A stretch of DNA of 64,000 nucleotides from the NCBI GenBank assembly GCA_963774745.1, contig CAVZGE010000010.1, forward strand, positions 78,877-142,876, read 5' to 3'. The notes beneath the pieces are model-generated. The model worked only from the letters and a program-made list of their open reading frames with translations, did no database searches and had not been told where the DNA came from. Source of the stretch: Prado023 sp963774745 (lineage in GTDB: Bacteria; Actinomycetota; Actinomycetes; S36-B12; CAIYMF01). Shown here one piece after another: positions 43,147 to 53,505 of this stretch. The translations under genes and the position numbers were made by a program. Every line of letters starts with the position of its first letter. Position 1 is the first letter of the stretch.

Positions 43147-44331
43147 ATGACACTCGTCGAGCCGCACTGGGATGACGCGCGGGCAGCACTGGCCACAGTG
43201 GTGCGCGCGTTGGCGCCGGTCCGCCACGTGCTAGCCGTCTGCGACGGGCTGGTCCTGGCCGAGGACCTCGTTGCCCTGTGCGCACTGCCCTCGTTCGACA
43301 CCTCGGCCATGGACGGCTGGGCCGTGGCGGGCACCGGGCCCTGGACGATCGTCGGGCAGTCCCTGGCAGGGCGACCCGTGCCCGGCCCACTGACCCCCGG
43401 GCAGGCTGTCGTCATCGCGACCGGCGGGGTGGTCCCGGCGGGGGCGGACGCCGTGGTCCGCAGCGAGGACGGCCAGGTCCAGATGCGTGGGGGGGCCGAG
43501 GTGCTCAGCGCGCCGATGCCCGACGGGCCCACCCACGTCCGCCCGTCGGGGGAGGAGTGCTCCGCAGGTGAGGTGCTGGCTGTGGCCGGCACCGTGATGA
43601 CCCCGGCCCTGATCGGTCTGGCAGCCGCCAGCGGCCATGACGAGCTCGTGGTGGTTCCCCGTCCCCGGGTGGCCCTCGTGCTGTTCGGCGACGAGCTGGC
43701 CACGGCCGGCATCCCGCCGCGCGGCCTGGTGCGCGACTCCCTCGGGCCGCAGGTTCCGGCATGGGTCATCCGGATGGGCGCCGACGTCGTCCTGATCGAG
43801 CGCTGCGAGGACACTCTCGCGGCCCATGTCGAGGCGATCCGGCGCGCGGCCGCGGCTGCCGACGTGGTGCTGACCACGGGGGGCACGGCGGCGGGACCGG
43901 TCGACCATCTCCACGCCGCGATCCCGCTGTGCGACGGCGAGGTGGTGATCGACAGCGTGGCCGTGCGCCCCGGGCATCCGATGCTGGCTGCCACCCTCGA
44001 CCGCGGTCGCGCCTGGCTGGTCGGGCTTCCCGGGAATCCGCAGAGCGCGATCGTGACCCTGATGAGCCTGGGTGCCCCGATCCTCGCGGGACTGGCCGGA
44101 CGGGCGCCGATGCCCGAGCTGGCTGAGGTCACCTGCACCGAGGAGGTGGCCGCACCGGCGGCCGAGGACCGCCTGGTCCTCGGCCGCCTGGTGGGCGAGG
44201 AGTTCGTCCCGGGAACCCACCTGGGCTCCGGGATGCTGCGCGGTCTCGCGGCCGCCACCGGGTTCGGTGTTCTTCCCCCGGGTGGGGTGCCCGCCGGGGC
44301 GACCGCCCGCTGGCTGCCGCTGCCGACCTGA
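43147..44331 (+). CDS. moeA: Molybdopterin molybdenumtransferase
   Basis: A 394-residue MoeA, which inserts molybdate into adenylylated molybdopterin. Domain I/II begins FDTSAMDGWAV and IATGGVVPAGADAVV; domain III, MogA-like, has VVLTTGGTAAGPVDHLHA and LVGLPGNPQSAIVTLMSL; the C-terminal domain IV closes the protein. It lies 31 bp after mobA on the same strand. Confidence 0.93.
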   Translation: MTLVEPHWDDARAALATVVRALAPVRHVLAVCDGLVLAEDLVALCALPSFDTSAMDGWAVAGTGPWTIVGQSLAGRPVPGPLTPGQAVVIATGGVVPAGADAVVRSEDGQVQMRGGAEVLSAPMPDGPTHVRPSGEECSAGEVLAVAGTVMTPALIGLAAASGHDELVVVPRPRVALVLFGDELATAGIPPRGLVRDSLGPQVPAWVIRMGADVVLIERCEDTLAAHVEAIRRAAAAADVVLTTGGTAAGPVDHLHAAIPLCDGEVVIDSVAVRPGHPMLAATLDRGRAWLVGLPGNPQSAIVTLMSLGAPILAGLAGRAPMPELAEVTCTEEVAAPAAEDRLVLGRLVGEEFVPGTHLGSGMLRGLAAATGFGVLPPGGVPAGATARWLPLPT

Positions 44332-44347
44332 GCCTGATCACGACGCG

Positions 44348-44396
44348 CCGCGGGGCGGGTCCCCGGGCGCTCGCGCGCCGGGAAGCCGCCCCGCGG
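44348..44396. terminator. Bidirectional terminator between moeA and the NarK genes
   Basis: CCGCGGGGCGG (44348-44358) and CCGCCCCGCGG (44386-44396) form a perfect 11-bp stem; the loop contains a second stem (CCCGGGCGC with GCGCCGGG). It lies between two converging operons. Confidence 0.75.
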
Positions 44397-44407
44397 GAGG
44401 TCGTTCA

Positions 44408-45760
44408 TCAGCTGGGCATCTCCGCACCCGGGCGGGCGTAGAAGTACCAGCACATCGCGGCACCGATGAGGCTCACCACGACGCCGAGCCAGTACAGGGC
44501 CGTGGTGTAGCCGGTGGCGAACATGAGGCCGAACACGAATGGGCCGAAGGCGGCGATGGCGGCCGTCCACCCGATGACGCCACCTGCCTGCCGCGGCGGG
44601 AAGATCATGGGCATCTGCTTGAACGTCGAGGCGTTTCCGACCCCGGTGAAGAAGAAGATGGCAATCATGCCCCAGAAGAACTTCGGGAACTCCGACGCGG
44701 ACTCCGGGGACAGCTGGAAGGACGTGTAGGCCGCGGAGCCCGCGATGCCCAGTGCGGCGACGAGGGTCACCCTCGCCCCTCCCACTCGGTCGGCGATCGG
44801 GCCGGCAAGGACGCGCGCGGCTGAGCCCACCAGGGCCCCGTAGAACGCGTACTGCGCCGGGCTGACGCCCTCGGCGCCGAACACGGCTGAGCCGTAGAGC
44901 TGCTTGATCAGCAGGCCGAAGGAGGCAGCCAGCCCACTGAAGGTGCCGAAGGTGATGATGTAGAGCAACGTCATGATCCAGGTGTGCTTGTTCGCGAAGA
45001 TGTCGGTCTGCTGACGCAGCCCGCGGGCCTGGACCGGCACACTGCGCAGCAACGACCAGGCGAGCACGGACGCAATCAGGACGAACGGAACCCAGACCCA
45101 TGCCGCGTTCTGGTACCAGACCTCCTTGGTCGCGCCGGTGTCCGCGTTCGTGAATACCTGTGCGGCGCCGACGAGGCCGAACCCCACGATCCAGGGCGTG
45201 ACGAACTGGACGACGCTGACACCGAAGTTGCCGATGCCGGCCTGAACGCCTAGGGCAGTCCCCTGCTTGGCCTTGGGGAAGAAGTACGAGGTGCTGGGCA
45301 TGAACCCGCTGAACACGCCACCGCCGATCCCGGCCATGATCGCCAGGAGCAAGAGGGTCACGTACGGGGTGTCGGGGTTCTGGACGGCGATCCCCCACCC
45401 GACGAGCGGGAAGAGGAAGAGCAACGTGCTCATCCAGACGAGCTTGCGAGTCCCGATGACCGGCGGCAGGAACATCCAGACAAGTCGCAGGCTGCCGCCC
45501 GCAAGGCCAGGCATCGCCGTGAGCCAGTAGAGCTGGCTCGTGCTCAGGTCGAATCCGATGTTGTTCAGGACCGGTGCCAGCGCGGAGACCAGGAACCAGG
45601 TGATGAATGCCAGCGTCAAGCTGAAGGTGGTGATCCAGAGGGTCTTCCACGCCCGACCGGAGTCCCAGTTCTCAGGGTCCTCGGGGGTCCAGCTCTCGAG
45701 CCAGTCGGCACCCCGGCGGACCGGGGCCGGGGGTGCAGCGGGAGTGGCCATGTCAGCCAT
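44408..45760 (-). CDS. narK: NarK-type nitrate/nitrite MFS transporter (second copy)
   Basis: A 450-residue MFS protein with 12 membrane helices. NNP-family signatures are GIGGGVFSGFMPSTSYFFPKA and GIGNFGVSVVQFVTPW, the Gly-rich helices that line the substrate path. Its ATG overlaps the stop of the upstream NarK by 8 bp, so both are made together. One of the pair probably imports nitrate with protons and the other exchanges nitrate for nitrite; sequence alone does not say which. Confidence 0.88.
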   Translation of the reverse strand: MADMATPAAPPAPVRRGADWLESWTPEDPENWDSGRAWKTLWITTFSLTLAFITWFLVSALAPVLNNIGFDLSTSQLYWLTAMPGLAGGSLRLVWMFLPPVIGTRKLVWMSTLLFLFPLVGWGIAVQNPDTPYVTLLLLAIMAGIGGGVFSGFMPSTSYFFPKAKQGTALGVQAGIGNFGVSVVQFVTPWIVGFGLVGAAQVFTNADTGATKEVWYQNAAWVWVPFVLIASVLAWSLLRSVPVQARGLRQQTDIFANKHTWIMTLLYIITFGTFSGLAASFGLLIKQLYGSAVFGAEGVSPAQYAFYGALVGSAARVLAGPIADRVGGARVTLVAALGIAGSAAYTSFQLSPESASEFPKFFWGMIAIFFFTGVGNASTFKQMPMIFPPRQAGGVIGWTAAIAAFGPFVFGLMFATGYTTALYWLGVVVSLIGAAMCWYFYARPGAEMPS

Positions 45761-47168
45761 CCATCCTCTCCATGGTGGCGCCGACCGTGACGGGCTCGGC
45801 AGGTGTGTCGTGCGCAGCGGCCGGGTCGGCCAACTGGTCGTGCTCGAACTTGTTGGCCAGTTCGGGGCTGGCCTTGTGCAGCATCTGATGGATGGTCCAG
45901 TGCATCCAGATCGCCGCCGCCGCAGTCACGAGGAAGAGCACCAGGAACGTCGACTGCGGCATGCCGGTCAGGTCCCACGTGTAGGCGAACAGGGGAGGGA
46001 GGATGAAGCCACCCAGTGCCCCGAGAGTGCCGACCAGTCCGCCGACAGAGCCAACGTCCCTGGGGAAGTACTCGGGGATGTGCTTGTAGACCGCTGCCTT
46101 GCCGATGCCCATCGCACAGCCGATGACGAACACCAGAGCGGCGAACAACCAGACGCCCACGCTCCACGGCATGACTTCGGAGGTCGTGCCGTCCTGGTTG
46201 TCCAGCACGATGTAGCCGTAGGGCATCATCAGGATCCCGCTGGCGAGCAGGATCACGGCGAACGTCCAGTACATGATCCGGCGGGCGCCGAGGCGGTCGC
46301 TCATCCAGCCGCCGAGCGGGCGCAACAGGGACGCGGGGAAGATGAACGTGGCGGTGAGTAGGGAGGCGGCCCAGAGGCTCTGGTCGTACACCGTTTTGTA
46401 GTAGTACGGCAGCCACGAGGCCAATGCCACGTAGGCCCCGAACGTGACCACGTAGTAGAGGCTGAACCGCCAGACCCGGACCTGCTTGAGCGGCTGGAGC
46501 AGCTGGACGACCGTCCGGTCCGAGCCGGGCTTGTGGTCGTGGCGCGGCGAGAAGATCCAGGCGCCGATAGCCATCGCGATGAGCAGCACGGCGTAGAGGA
46601 AGGGCACGAACCGCCAGCCGCCGGGGATCAGGCCACCGAAGTAGCCGGCTGCGGGGACGGCGGCGATGAGCGCCGGGCCGATGAACTTGGTCACCGATGC
46701 GCCCACGTTGCCCGCGCCGAACACGCCCAGCGCCAGGCCCTGGTGCTGGCGCGGCCACCAGGCAGAGACCCAGGCGATGCCCACGCTGAACGAGTTGCCC
46801 GCGAAGCCGACCAGGAACGCGTAGACCAGGAGCATCTGGTAGCTCGTGACGGTGGAGACCAGGTAGGCCGGTATGGCGGTGGCGGCCAGCATGTAGATGA
46901 AGACCCGGCGACCGCCGACGCGGTCGGTGAGGATGCCGGCGGGAAGGCGCCAGATCGCCCCGTTCAGGATCGCGACGGCAGAGATCCAGGACAGCTGGCC
47001 CTTGCTGAGGTCGAACTCCTCGGCGATCGGTATGCCCAGGACACCGAACATCATCCAGACGGCGAACATGAGCGTGAACGACAGCGTCGAGATGGTCAGG
47101 ACGCGGCCCTTGCCGGGCTCCTCGGTCGCGCTCGCCGGGGGGACCGGGGCGACTGTCGGTGCGGTCAT
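45753..47168 (-). CDS. narK: NarK-type nitrate/nitrite MFS transporter (first copy)
   Basis: A 471-residue MFS transporter with the NNP motifs VGFAGNSFSVGIAWVSAWWP, GVFGAGNVGASVTKFIGPAL and GSVGGLVGTLGALGGFILPP. AAGGAGCCAGCGCC supplies the ribosome site for ATG 47168; the longer upstream frame is not conserved. It is divergent from the nar regulator, and the intergenic region carries repeat motifs likely used for control. Confidence 0.9.
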   Translation of the reverse strand: MTAPTVAPVPPASATEEPGKGRVLTISTLSFTLMFAVWMMFGVLGIPIAEEFDLSKGQLSWISAVAILNGAIWRLPAGILTDRVGGRRVFIYMLAATAIPAYLVSTVTSYQMLLVYAFLVGFAGNSFSVGIAWVSAWWPRQHQGLALGVFGAGNVGASVTKFIGPALIAAVPAAGYFGGLIPGGWRFVPFLYAVLLIAMAIGAWIFSPRHDHKPGSDRTVVQLLQPLKQVRVWRFSLYYVVTFGAYVALASWLPYYYKTVYDQSLWAASLLTATFIFPASLLRPLGGWMSDRLGARRIMYWTFAVILLASGILMMPYGYIVLDNQDGTTSEVMPWSVGVWLFAALVFVIGCAMGIGKAAVYKHIPEYFPRDVGSVGGLVGTLGALGGFILPPLFAYTWDLTGMPQSTFLVLFLVTAAAAIWMHWTIHQMLHKASPELANKFEHDQLADPAAAHDTPAEPVTVGATMERMDG

Positions 47169-47280
47169 GGCGCTGGCTCCTTCATGGGGTGACGGCTGCA
47201 GGCTACACCGTTTGATCACAGCGTCAAACATTGAACCCGTGTTTATTCCCACACCCGTGTTTATGTGGTAGACATGCCCC
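47169..47280. promoter_or_regulatory. Shared promoter region of narK and the nar regulator
   Basis: An AT-rich island in GC-rich DNA. GTTTGA-N8-TCAAAC (47210-47229) is an inverted repeat. ACCCGTGTTTAT occurs twice, at 47235-47246 and 47253-47264, spaced 18 bp. The second copy ends 16 bp before the regulator's GTG. These are good candidates for regulator binding and autoregulation. Confidence 0.6.
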
Positions 47281-48135
47281 GTGAGCGCGACATCGATCCC
47301 CCTGCACTCGGTCGGGCGGGCCCTGGCGCGGATCGGCTCCGTGCGCGGCCCTCGGCCCGGACCCACTGCCTCGGGAGGCGACTCCCGGGCGGCCGTCCTG
47401 GAGTTCATCGAGGCTGCCGAGGACGTCGTCCGGGTCGAGCAGATCGCCGAGGCGGTCGGCCTGCACCCGAACACGGTCCGCGGCCACCTCGACGCGCTGC
47501 TGGCCTCGGGGCGGATCACCCGGGTCCCGGACCAGCGGTCCTCCAGGGGGCGTCCGCACTGGCTCTACTCGGGCACCGCGTCAGCGTCGATCCGGGAGCT
47601 GGCCCGCGCACTCGACTCCGAGCTGGATCGCGCCAGCGCCCCGGATGTTGCCCGCCTGGCGGCGGCCACCTGGGCGGAGGCCGGGCCCGACGTGGGCCCC
47701 GTCGAGACGGTCGAAGCGGCTGTGGACCAAGCGACGCAGGTGCTCACCGACTTCGGGTTCGAGGCGGTCCGCAACCCGGTCGGCGACCAGATCACGCTGC
47801 GCGCCTGCCCCTATGCGGAGCTGGTGCACGAGCATCCCGTCATCTGCGACATCCACGCCGAGCTGCTCGGTGAGGTCCTGGCCAGGACCACCCAGCCGGT
47901 CACGCTGGCCAGCCTCGACGTGTTCCCCCGCCCCGGCCTCTGCGTGGCTCACCTGCGCCGCCCGGACGTGGACCCCGAGTGGACCGTGGAGCTGCCGGAC
48001 CCCGCCCCCAGGGCGAGGGTCTCGCGCTCGGGCTCCGGAGCCGGCCCCTCCACCAGCGAGTCACAGGCACCCAGCACGACCCACAAGGCACCGACCAAGA
48101 AGGCAGTGACCCCGTCCCCACGGAAGAAGAAGTGA
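47281..48135 (+). CDS. Winged-helix regulator with Cys-rich C-terminal domain (SufR/ArsR-like)
   Basis: A 284-residue regulator. The winged helix spans about residues 35-95 (IAEAVGLHPNTVRGHLDALLASG). The C-terminal sensing part has CPYAELVHEHPVICDIHAEL and a third Cys in RPGLCVAHL, a pattern like Fe-S cluster-binding regulators of the SufR type. A basic Lys/Ser tail of 50 residues follows. It stands two bases before narG and divergent from narK, so it probably switches nitrate respiration in response to redox or nitric oxide; this is inference. Confidence 0.75.
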   Translation: MSATSIPLHSVGRALARIGSVRGPRPGPTASGGDSRAAVLEFIEAAEDVVRVEQIAEAVGLHPNTVRGHLDALLASGRITRVPDQRSSRGRPHWLYSGTASASIRELARALDSELDRASAPDVARLAAATWAEAGPDVGPVETVEAAVDQATQVLTDFGFEAVRNPVGDQITLRACPYAELVHEHPVICDIHAELLGEVLARTTQPVTLASLDVFPRPGLCVAHLRRPDVDPEWTVELPDPAPRARVSRSGSGAGPSTSESQAPSTTHKAPTKKAVTPSPRKKK

Positions 48136-48137
48136 TC

Positions 48138-51100
48138 ATGAGCACGAGTGCCACCGACGAGTTCCTCGTCCGCGCCGGACGGTTCCTGGCCAAGGGGGAG
48201 GTGTCCGCGGACCTGCGCACCGTGACCAAGCAGGGTGGTCGTGATGCCGACTCCTTCTACCGCGACCGGTGGAGCCACGACAAGGTCGTGCGCTCCACCC
48301 ACGGCGTGAACTGCACCGGCTCGTGCTCGTGGAAGGTGTACGTCAAGGACGGGATCATCACCTGGGAGACCCAGCAGACCGACTACCCCTCAGTCGGGGT
48401 CGACTCCCCGGAGTACGAGCCCCGCGGCTGCCCCCGCGGCGCGGCGTTCTCCTGGTACACCTACTCGCCCACCCGGGTGCGCTACCCCTACATCCGCGGC
48501 GTCCTGCTCGAGGCCTACCGCGCGGCGAAGGCAGCCAACGGCGATGACCCGGTCAAGGCGTGGGCCGCGGTGGTCAACGATCCCGACACCCGACGCCGCT
48601 ACCAGAAGGCCCGCGGCAAGGGCGGCCTGGTGCGTGCCTCGTGGCCCGAGACGATCGAGCTGATCTCCGCCGCCCATGTGCACACGATCGACGCGCACGG
48701 CCCGGACCGGGTGTTCGGGTTCTCCCCGATCCCGGCGATGTCGATGGCCAGCCACGCCGCCGGCGCCCGGTTCGTCAGCCTCATCGGCGGGGCGATGCGT
48801 CAGCTTCTACGACTGGTACGCCGACCTGCCGGTGGCCTCCCCGCAGGTGTTCGGCGACCAGACCGACGTGCCGGAGTCCGCCGACTGGTGGAACGCCTCC
48901 TACCTGATCATGTGGGGCGCGAACGTCCCGCAGACCCGGACCCCGGACGCGCACTTCATGGCCGAGGCCCGCTACCGCGGCCAGAAGGTCGTCACGGTCA
49001 GCCCGGACTACGCCGACAACACGAAGTTCGCCGACGAGTGGATGAGCCCGCACCCGGGCACCGACGGCGCCCTGGGCATGGCCATGGGCCACGTGATCCT
49101 CAAGGAGTTCTTCATCGAGCGGCAGGTGCCGCGGTTCGTCGACTACGTGAAGAAGTTCTCCGACCTGCCGTTCCTGGTCACGCTGCGCGAGAAGGACGGC
49201 GCGTACGTGCCGGACAAGTTCGTCACCGCCGCGGATCTGGGCGACACCAGCGAGAACGCGAACTTCAAGACCGTGCTGGTCGACTCGGCCACGGGCCGCC
49301 CGCATGTCCCGAACGGCTCGATGGGCTTCCGCTACGGCGCCGAGGGCGAGGGCAAGTGGAACCTCGACCTCGAGGGGATCGACCCCGCGCTGAGCCTGTT
49401 CGGGGCAGCCGGCTCGACCACGGCCGAGGTCCTGCTGCCGCGCTTCGACGTCGGCCAGGAGGGCAGCGAGGGCGGCGGTGTCCACCACCGCGGCGTGCCC
49501 GCCGCCGAGCTGGCCACGTCGGCCGGCCCGCGGCTGGTCACCACGGTCTACGACCTCATGCTCGCCCAGTACGGCGTGGGCCGCGACGGCCTGCCCGGTG
49601 AGTGGCCGACCGGCTACGACGACCCCGCGCCCTACACCCCGGCGTGGCAGGAGGAGATCACCGGCGTGCCGGCCGCGATGGCCGAGCGGATCGGCCGGGA
49701 GTTCGCCGCCAACGCCGAGGAGTCCGGCGGCCGCTCGATGATCATCCTCGGGCGCCGGGCACGAACCACTGGTTCCACTCCGACACGATCTACCGGACGT
49801 TCCTGGCCCTGATCACGCTCACCGGCTGCCAGGGCGTCAACGGCGGCGGCTGGGCGCACTACGTCGGGCCAGGAGAAGTGCCGCCCGGTCACCGGCTGGG
49901 CGCAGCTGGCGTTCGGCCTGGACTGGTCGCGGCCGCCGCGCCAGATGATCGGCACCGCGTTCTGGTACGTGAACACCGACCAGTGGCGCTACGACGCCCT
50001 GGGCGCCGAGGGCCTGGCCTCGCCGCTGGGCGAGGGTCGGTTCGTGGGCCGGTCGATGATCGACACGCTCGCGCAGTCGGCGCGCTCGGGCTGGATGCCC
50101 AGCTTCCCCGCTCTGAACCGCAACCCGCTGACCATCGCCGAGGACGCCAAGGCCGCGGGGATGGCGCCGCCGGACTACGTGGTCGAGCAGCTGAAGTCCG
50201 GTGAGCTGAAGTTCGCCGTCGAGGACCCGGACGCCCCGGAGAACTGGCCGCGGGTGCTCACCGTCTGGCGGGCGAACCTGCTGGGCTCTCGAGCTCCAAG
50301 GGCAACGAGTTCTTCCTCAAGCACCTGCTCGGCACGGCCAACGCGGTGCGCGCCGAGGAGACCCCCGACGAGCTGCGCCCGCAGGACGTGACCTGGCGCG
50401 AGGAGACCCCCGAGGGCAAGCTCGACCTGCTGGTCAGCATCGACTTCCGGATGACCTCGACCGGCCTGTTCGGCGACGTGCTGCTGCCGGCGGCCACCTG
50501 GTACGAGAAGCACGACCTGTCCAGCACGGACATGCACCCGTTCGTGCACGCCTTCACCCCGGCGATCGACCCGCCGTGGGAGACCAAGAGCGACTACGAG
50601 ATCTTCCAGGCGCTCGGCCGAGGGGTGTCCGAGCTGGCCAAGGGCGTCCTGGACACCCGCACCGACATCGTGAGCGTCCCGCTGCAGCACGACACCCCCG
50701 ACGAGCTGGCTGTCCCCGGCGGCGTGGTGCGCGACTGGCGGACCGGCGAGGTGGACCTGATCCCGGGCGTGACGGCGCCGAAGTTCGTCGCCGTCGAGCG
50801 GGACTACACCGCGATCGGGGCCAAGATGTCGGCCCTCGGCCCGCTGGTCGAGAAGCTGGGCACCCTGACCAAGGGCGTGCACATGGACCCGACCCCCGAG
50901 GTCGCCGTCCTGGCCCGTGTCAACGGGGTGATCCCCGACGGTCCGGCCGCTGGTCGGCCGTCGCTGGTCACCGACGTCAACGCCTGCGAGATGATCCTGG
51001 CCCTGTCGGGCACCACCAACGGCCGGATCGCGGTCGACGGCTTCCGCGACATGGAGAAGCGCACGGGCATGCGCCTGGCCGACCTCGCCGAGGACGAGGG

Positions 51101-51827
51101 CGGCAAGCGGATCACGTTCGCCGACACCCAGGCACGTCCGGTGCCGGTGATCACCTCCCCGGAGTGGTCCGGCTCCGAGCACGGCGGGCGGCGCTACACC
51201 GCATTCGCCATCAACGTGGAGCGGCTCAAGCCGTGGCACACGCTCACGGGGCGGATGCACTTCTTCCTCGACCACGACTGGATGAGCGAGCTCGGGGAGA
51301 ACCTGCCGATCTTCCGCCCGCCGCTGAACATGCACCGCATCTTCGGCGACCAGACCTCCGGCGTGGGCAAGGAGGTGACGGTCCGCTACCTGACGCCGCA
51401 CTCGAAGTGGTCGATCCACTCCGAGTACCAGGACAACCTGTTCATGCTGTCGCTGAGCCGTGGCGGGCCGGAGATCTGGATGTCCCCGGAGGACGCCGAC
51501 ACGGTCGGGGTCAAGGACAACGAGTGGATCGAGGCCTACAACCGCAACGGCGTGGTGGTGGCCCGTGCCGTGGTGTCCCACCGGATGCCTGCAGGCACCG
51601 TGTACATGTACCACGCCAAGGACCGGACGGTGGACGTCCCGCGGACCGAGACCTCGGGCCTGCGCGGCGGCATCCACAACTCGCTGACCCGGCTGATGAT
51701 CAAGCCCACCCACATCGTCGGCGGCTACGCCCAGCTGAGCTTCGCCTTCAACTACCTGGGGCCCACCGGCAACCAGCGCGACGAGATCACCGTGATCCGC
51801 CGGCGCGCCCAAGAAGTGGAGTACTGA
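48138..51827 (+). pseudogene. narG: Respiratory nitrate reductase alpha subunit, split by four indel sites
   Basis: The membrane-bound molybdenum catalytic subunit. ATG 48138 starts MSTSATDEFLVRAGRFLAKG; the FS0 cluster ligands are in HGVNCTGSCSWKVY and RGCPRG. The frame then changes near 48797, 49751, 49871 and 50286. Each break is repaired by removing 1, 2, 1 and 2 bases and joins conserved text: SFYDWYADLPVASPQ, TNHWFHSDTIYRTF, KCRPVTGWAQLAF-like, and KGNEFFLKHLLGTAN-like. The repaired chain is about 1,227 residues, the normal NarG length, and all functional regions are present, so the gene is likely intact in the organism. Confidence 0.92.
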
Positions 51828-51828
51828 C

Positions 51829-53505
51829 ATGCGCGTGATGGCCCAGGTCGGCATGGTGATGAACCTCGACAAGTGCATCGGGTGCCACACCTGCTCGGTG
51901 ACCTGCAAGCAGGCGTGGACCAACCGCGCCGGCGTTGAGTACGCGTGGTTCAACAATGTGGAGACCCGCCCGGGGCAGGGGTATCCGCGGACCTACCAGG
52001 ACCAGGAGCGTTGGCAGGGCGGGTGGGTGCTCAAGCGCGGCAAGCTGCAGCTCCGGTCGGGTTCGCGGTTCTCCCGGTTGACGAAGATCTTCTCCAACCC
52101 GGTGCTGCCGGAGATGAGCGACTACTACGAGCCGTGGACCTATGAGTACGACACCCTGATCTCCGCGCCGCTGGGTGAGCACACCCCGGTGGCGCGGCCG
52201 AAGTCGTTGATCTCGGGTCAGCCGATGCAGATCCGCTGGTCGGCCAACTGGGACGACGATTTCGGTGGCGGCCCGGAACTGGCTCCCAAGGACCCGATCG
52301 TGATCAAGATCCGCGACCAGGTCGGCGACCGGGTGAAGATGGAGTTCGAGCAGGCGTTCATGTTCTACCTGCCGCGCATCTGCGAGCACTGCTTGAACCC
52401 GGCGTGCGTGGCCGCGTGCCCCAGCGGGGCGATGTACAAGCGCTCCGAGGACGGCATCGTGCTGGTCGACCAGGACGCCTGCCGTGGCTGGCGGATGTGT
52501 GTCACCGGCTGCCCCTACAAGAAGGTCTACTTCAACCACCGCACGGGCAAGGCCGAGAAGTGCACGATGTGCTATCCGCGCATCGAGGTCGGGCTGCCCA
52601 CGGTGTGCTCGGAGACGTGCGTCGGCCGGCTGCGGTACCTCGGGATCTTCCTCTACGACGCCGACCGGGTCACCGCCGCGGCGGCAACCCCCGATGAGAA
52701 GGACCTCTACGAGGCCCAGCTGGACCTGATCCTGGACCCGCACGACCAGGAGGTGGTGGCCGCCGCCCTGCGGGACGGCATCCCGGCGGACTGGATCGAC
52801 GCGGCACGCCGCTCGCCGGTGTACAAGCTGGCCAAGGAGTACCGGGTCGCGCTGCCGCTGCACCCGGAGTACCGCACCATGCCGATGGTCTGGTACATCC
52901 CGCCGCTGTCGCCGGTCGTCGACGCCCTGCGCGAGACCGGTCACGACGCCGAGGACGCCGACACGCTGTTCGGGGCCCTGACCAGCCTGCGGATCCCGGT
53001 CGAGTACCTCGCCGAGCTGTTCACCGCCGGGGACCCAGGTCCGGTGCTCGGCTCGCTGGCGACGCTGGCCGCGATGCGCTCCTACATGCGCGAGCGCAAC
53101 CTCGGCGGTGAGGGGGACGAGTCCATCGCCGAGTCGGTGGGCCTGACCGGTGACGAGGTCTACGAGCTGTACCGGCTGCTGGCGATCGCCAAGTACGAGG
53201 ACCGCTACGTGATCCCCAAGGCCCACGCCGAGGCTGGCCGCGAGCTCGAGGAGCTCGGTTGCTCCCTGGACTACGAGGGCGGGCCCGGTGGGTTCAGCGC
53301 GTCCGGTCCGTTCGGCGAGGCCTCCGGGCGTCCGATGCCGGTGGCCGTGGAGAACTTCCACGCGCTCAAGGCGCGGCAGAGCGCGGAGGCCTTCGTGCCG
53401 ACGGAGGATGCAGCGGCCCGGGTGAACCTGCTCAACTGGGACGGTGCGGTCCCGCTTGGCATGCCCGGCATCCGGCGGGCCGACGCGGACGAGGTGCAGT
53501 CATGA
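51829..53505 (+). CDS. narH: Respiratory nitrate reductase beta subunit
   Basis: A 558-residue electron-transfer subunit with the expected four Fe-S clusters: CIGCHTCSVTCKQAW, CEHCLNPACVAACPSGAMYK, CRGWRMCVTGCPYKK (with Trp replacing one Cys, giving the 3Fe-4S cluster) and CTMCYPRIEVG with later CSETC. It passes electrons from NarI heme to NarG. It begins two bases after narG stops and overlaps narJ. Confidence 0.97.
   Translation: MRVMAQVGMVMNLDKCIGCHTCSVTCKQAWTNRAGVEYAWFNNVETRPGQGYPRTYQDQERWQGGWVLKRGKLQLRSGSRFSRLTKIFSNPVLPEMSDYYEPWTYEYDTLISAPLGEHTPVARPKSLISGQPMQIRWSANWDDDFGGGPELAPKDPIVIKIRDQVGDRVKMEFEQAFMFYLPRICEHCLNPACVAACPSGAMYKRSEDGIVLVDQDACRGWRMCVTGCPYKKVYFNHRTGKAEKCTMCYPRIEVGLPTVCSETCVGRLRYLGIFLYDADRVTAAAATPDEKDLYEAQLDLILDPHDQEVVAAALRDGIPADWIDAARRSPVYKLAKEYRVALPLHPEYRTMPMVWYIPPLSPVVDALRETGHDAEDADTLFGALTSLRIPVEYLAELFTAGDPGPVLGSLATLAAMRSYMRERNLGGEGDESIAESVGLTGDEVYELYRLLAIAKYEDRYVIPKAHAEAGRELEELGCSLDYEGGPGGFSASGPFGEASGRPMPVAVENFHALKARQSAEAFVPTEDAAARVNLLNWDGAVPLGMPGIRRADADEVQS

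Noticed and set aside
48790..50290. Programmed ribosomal frameshifting in narG
   Set aside because: Four sites without slippery heptamers or downstream structures; shifts of both one and two bases; insertion errors explain all.
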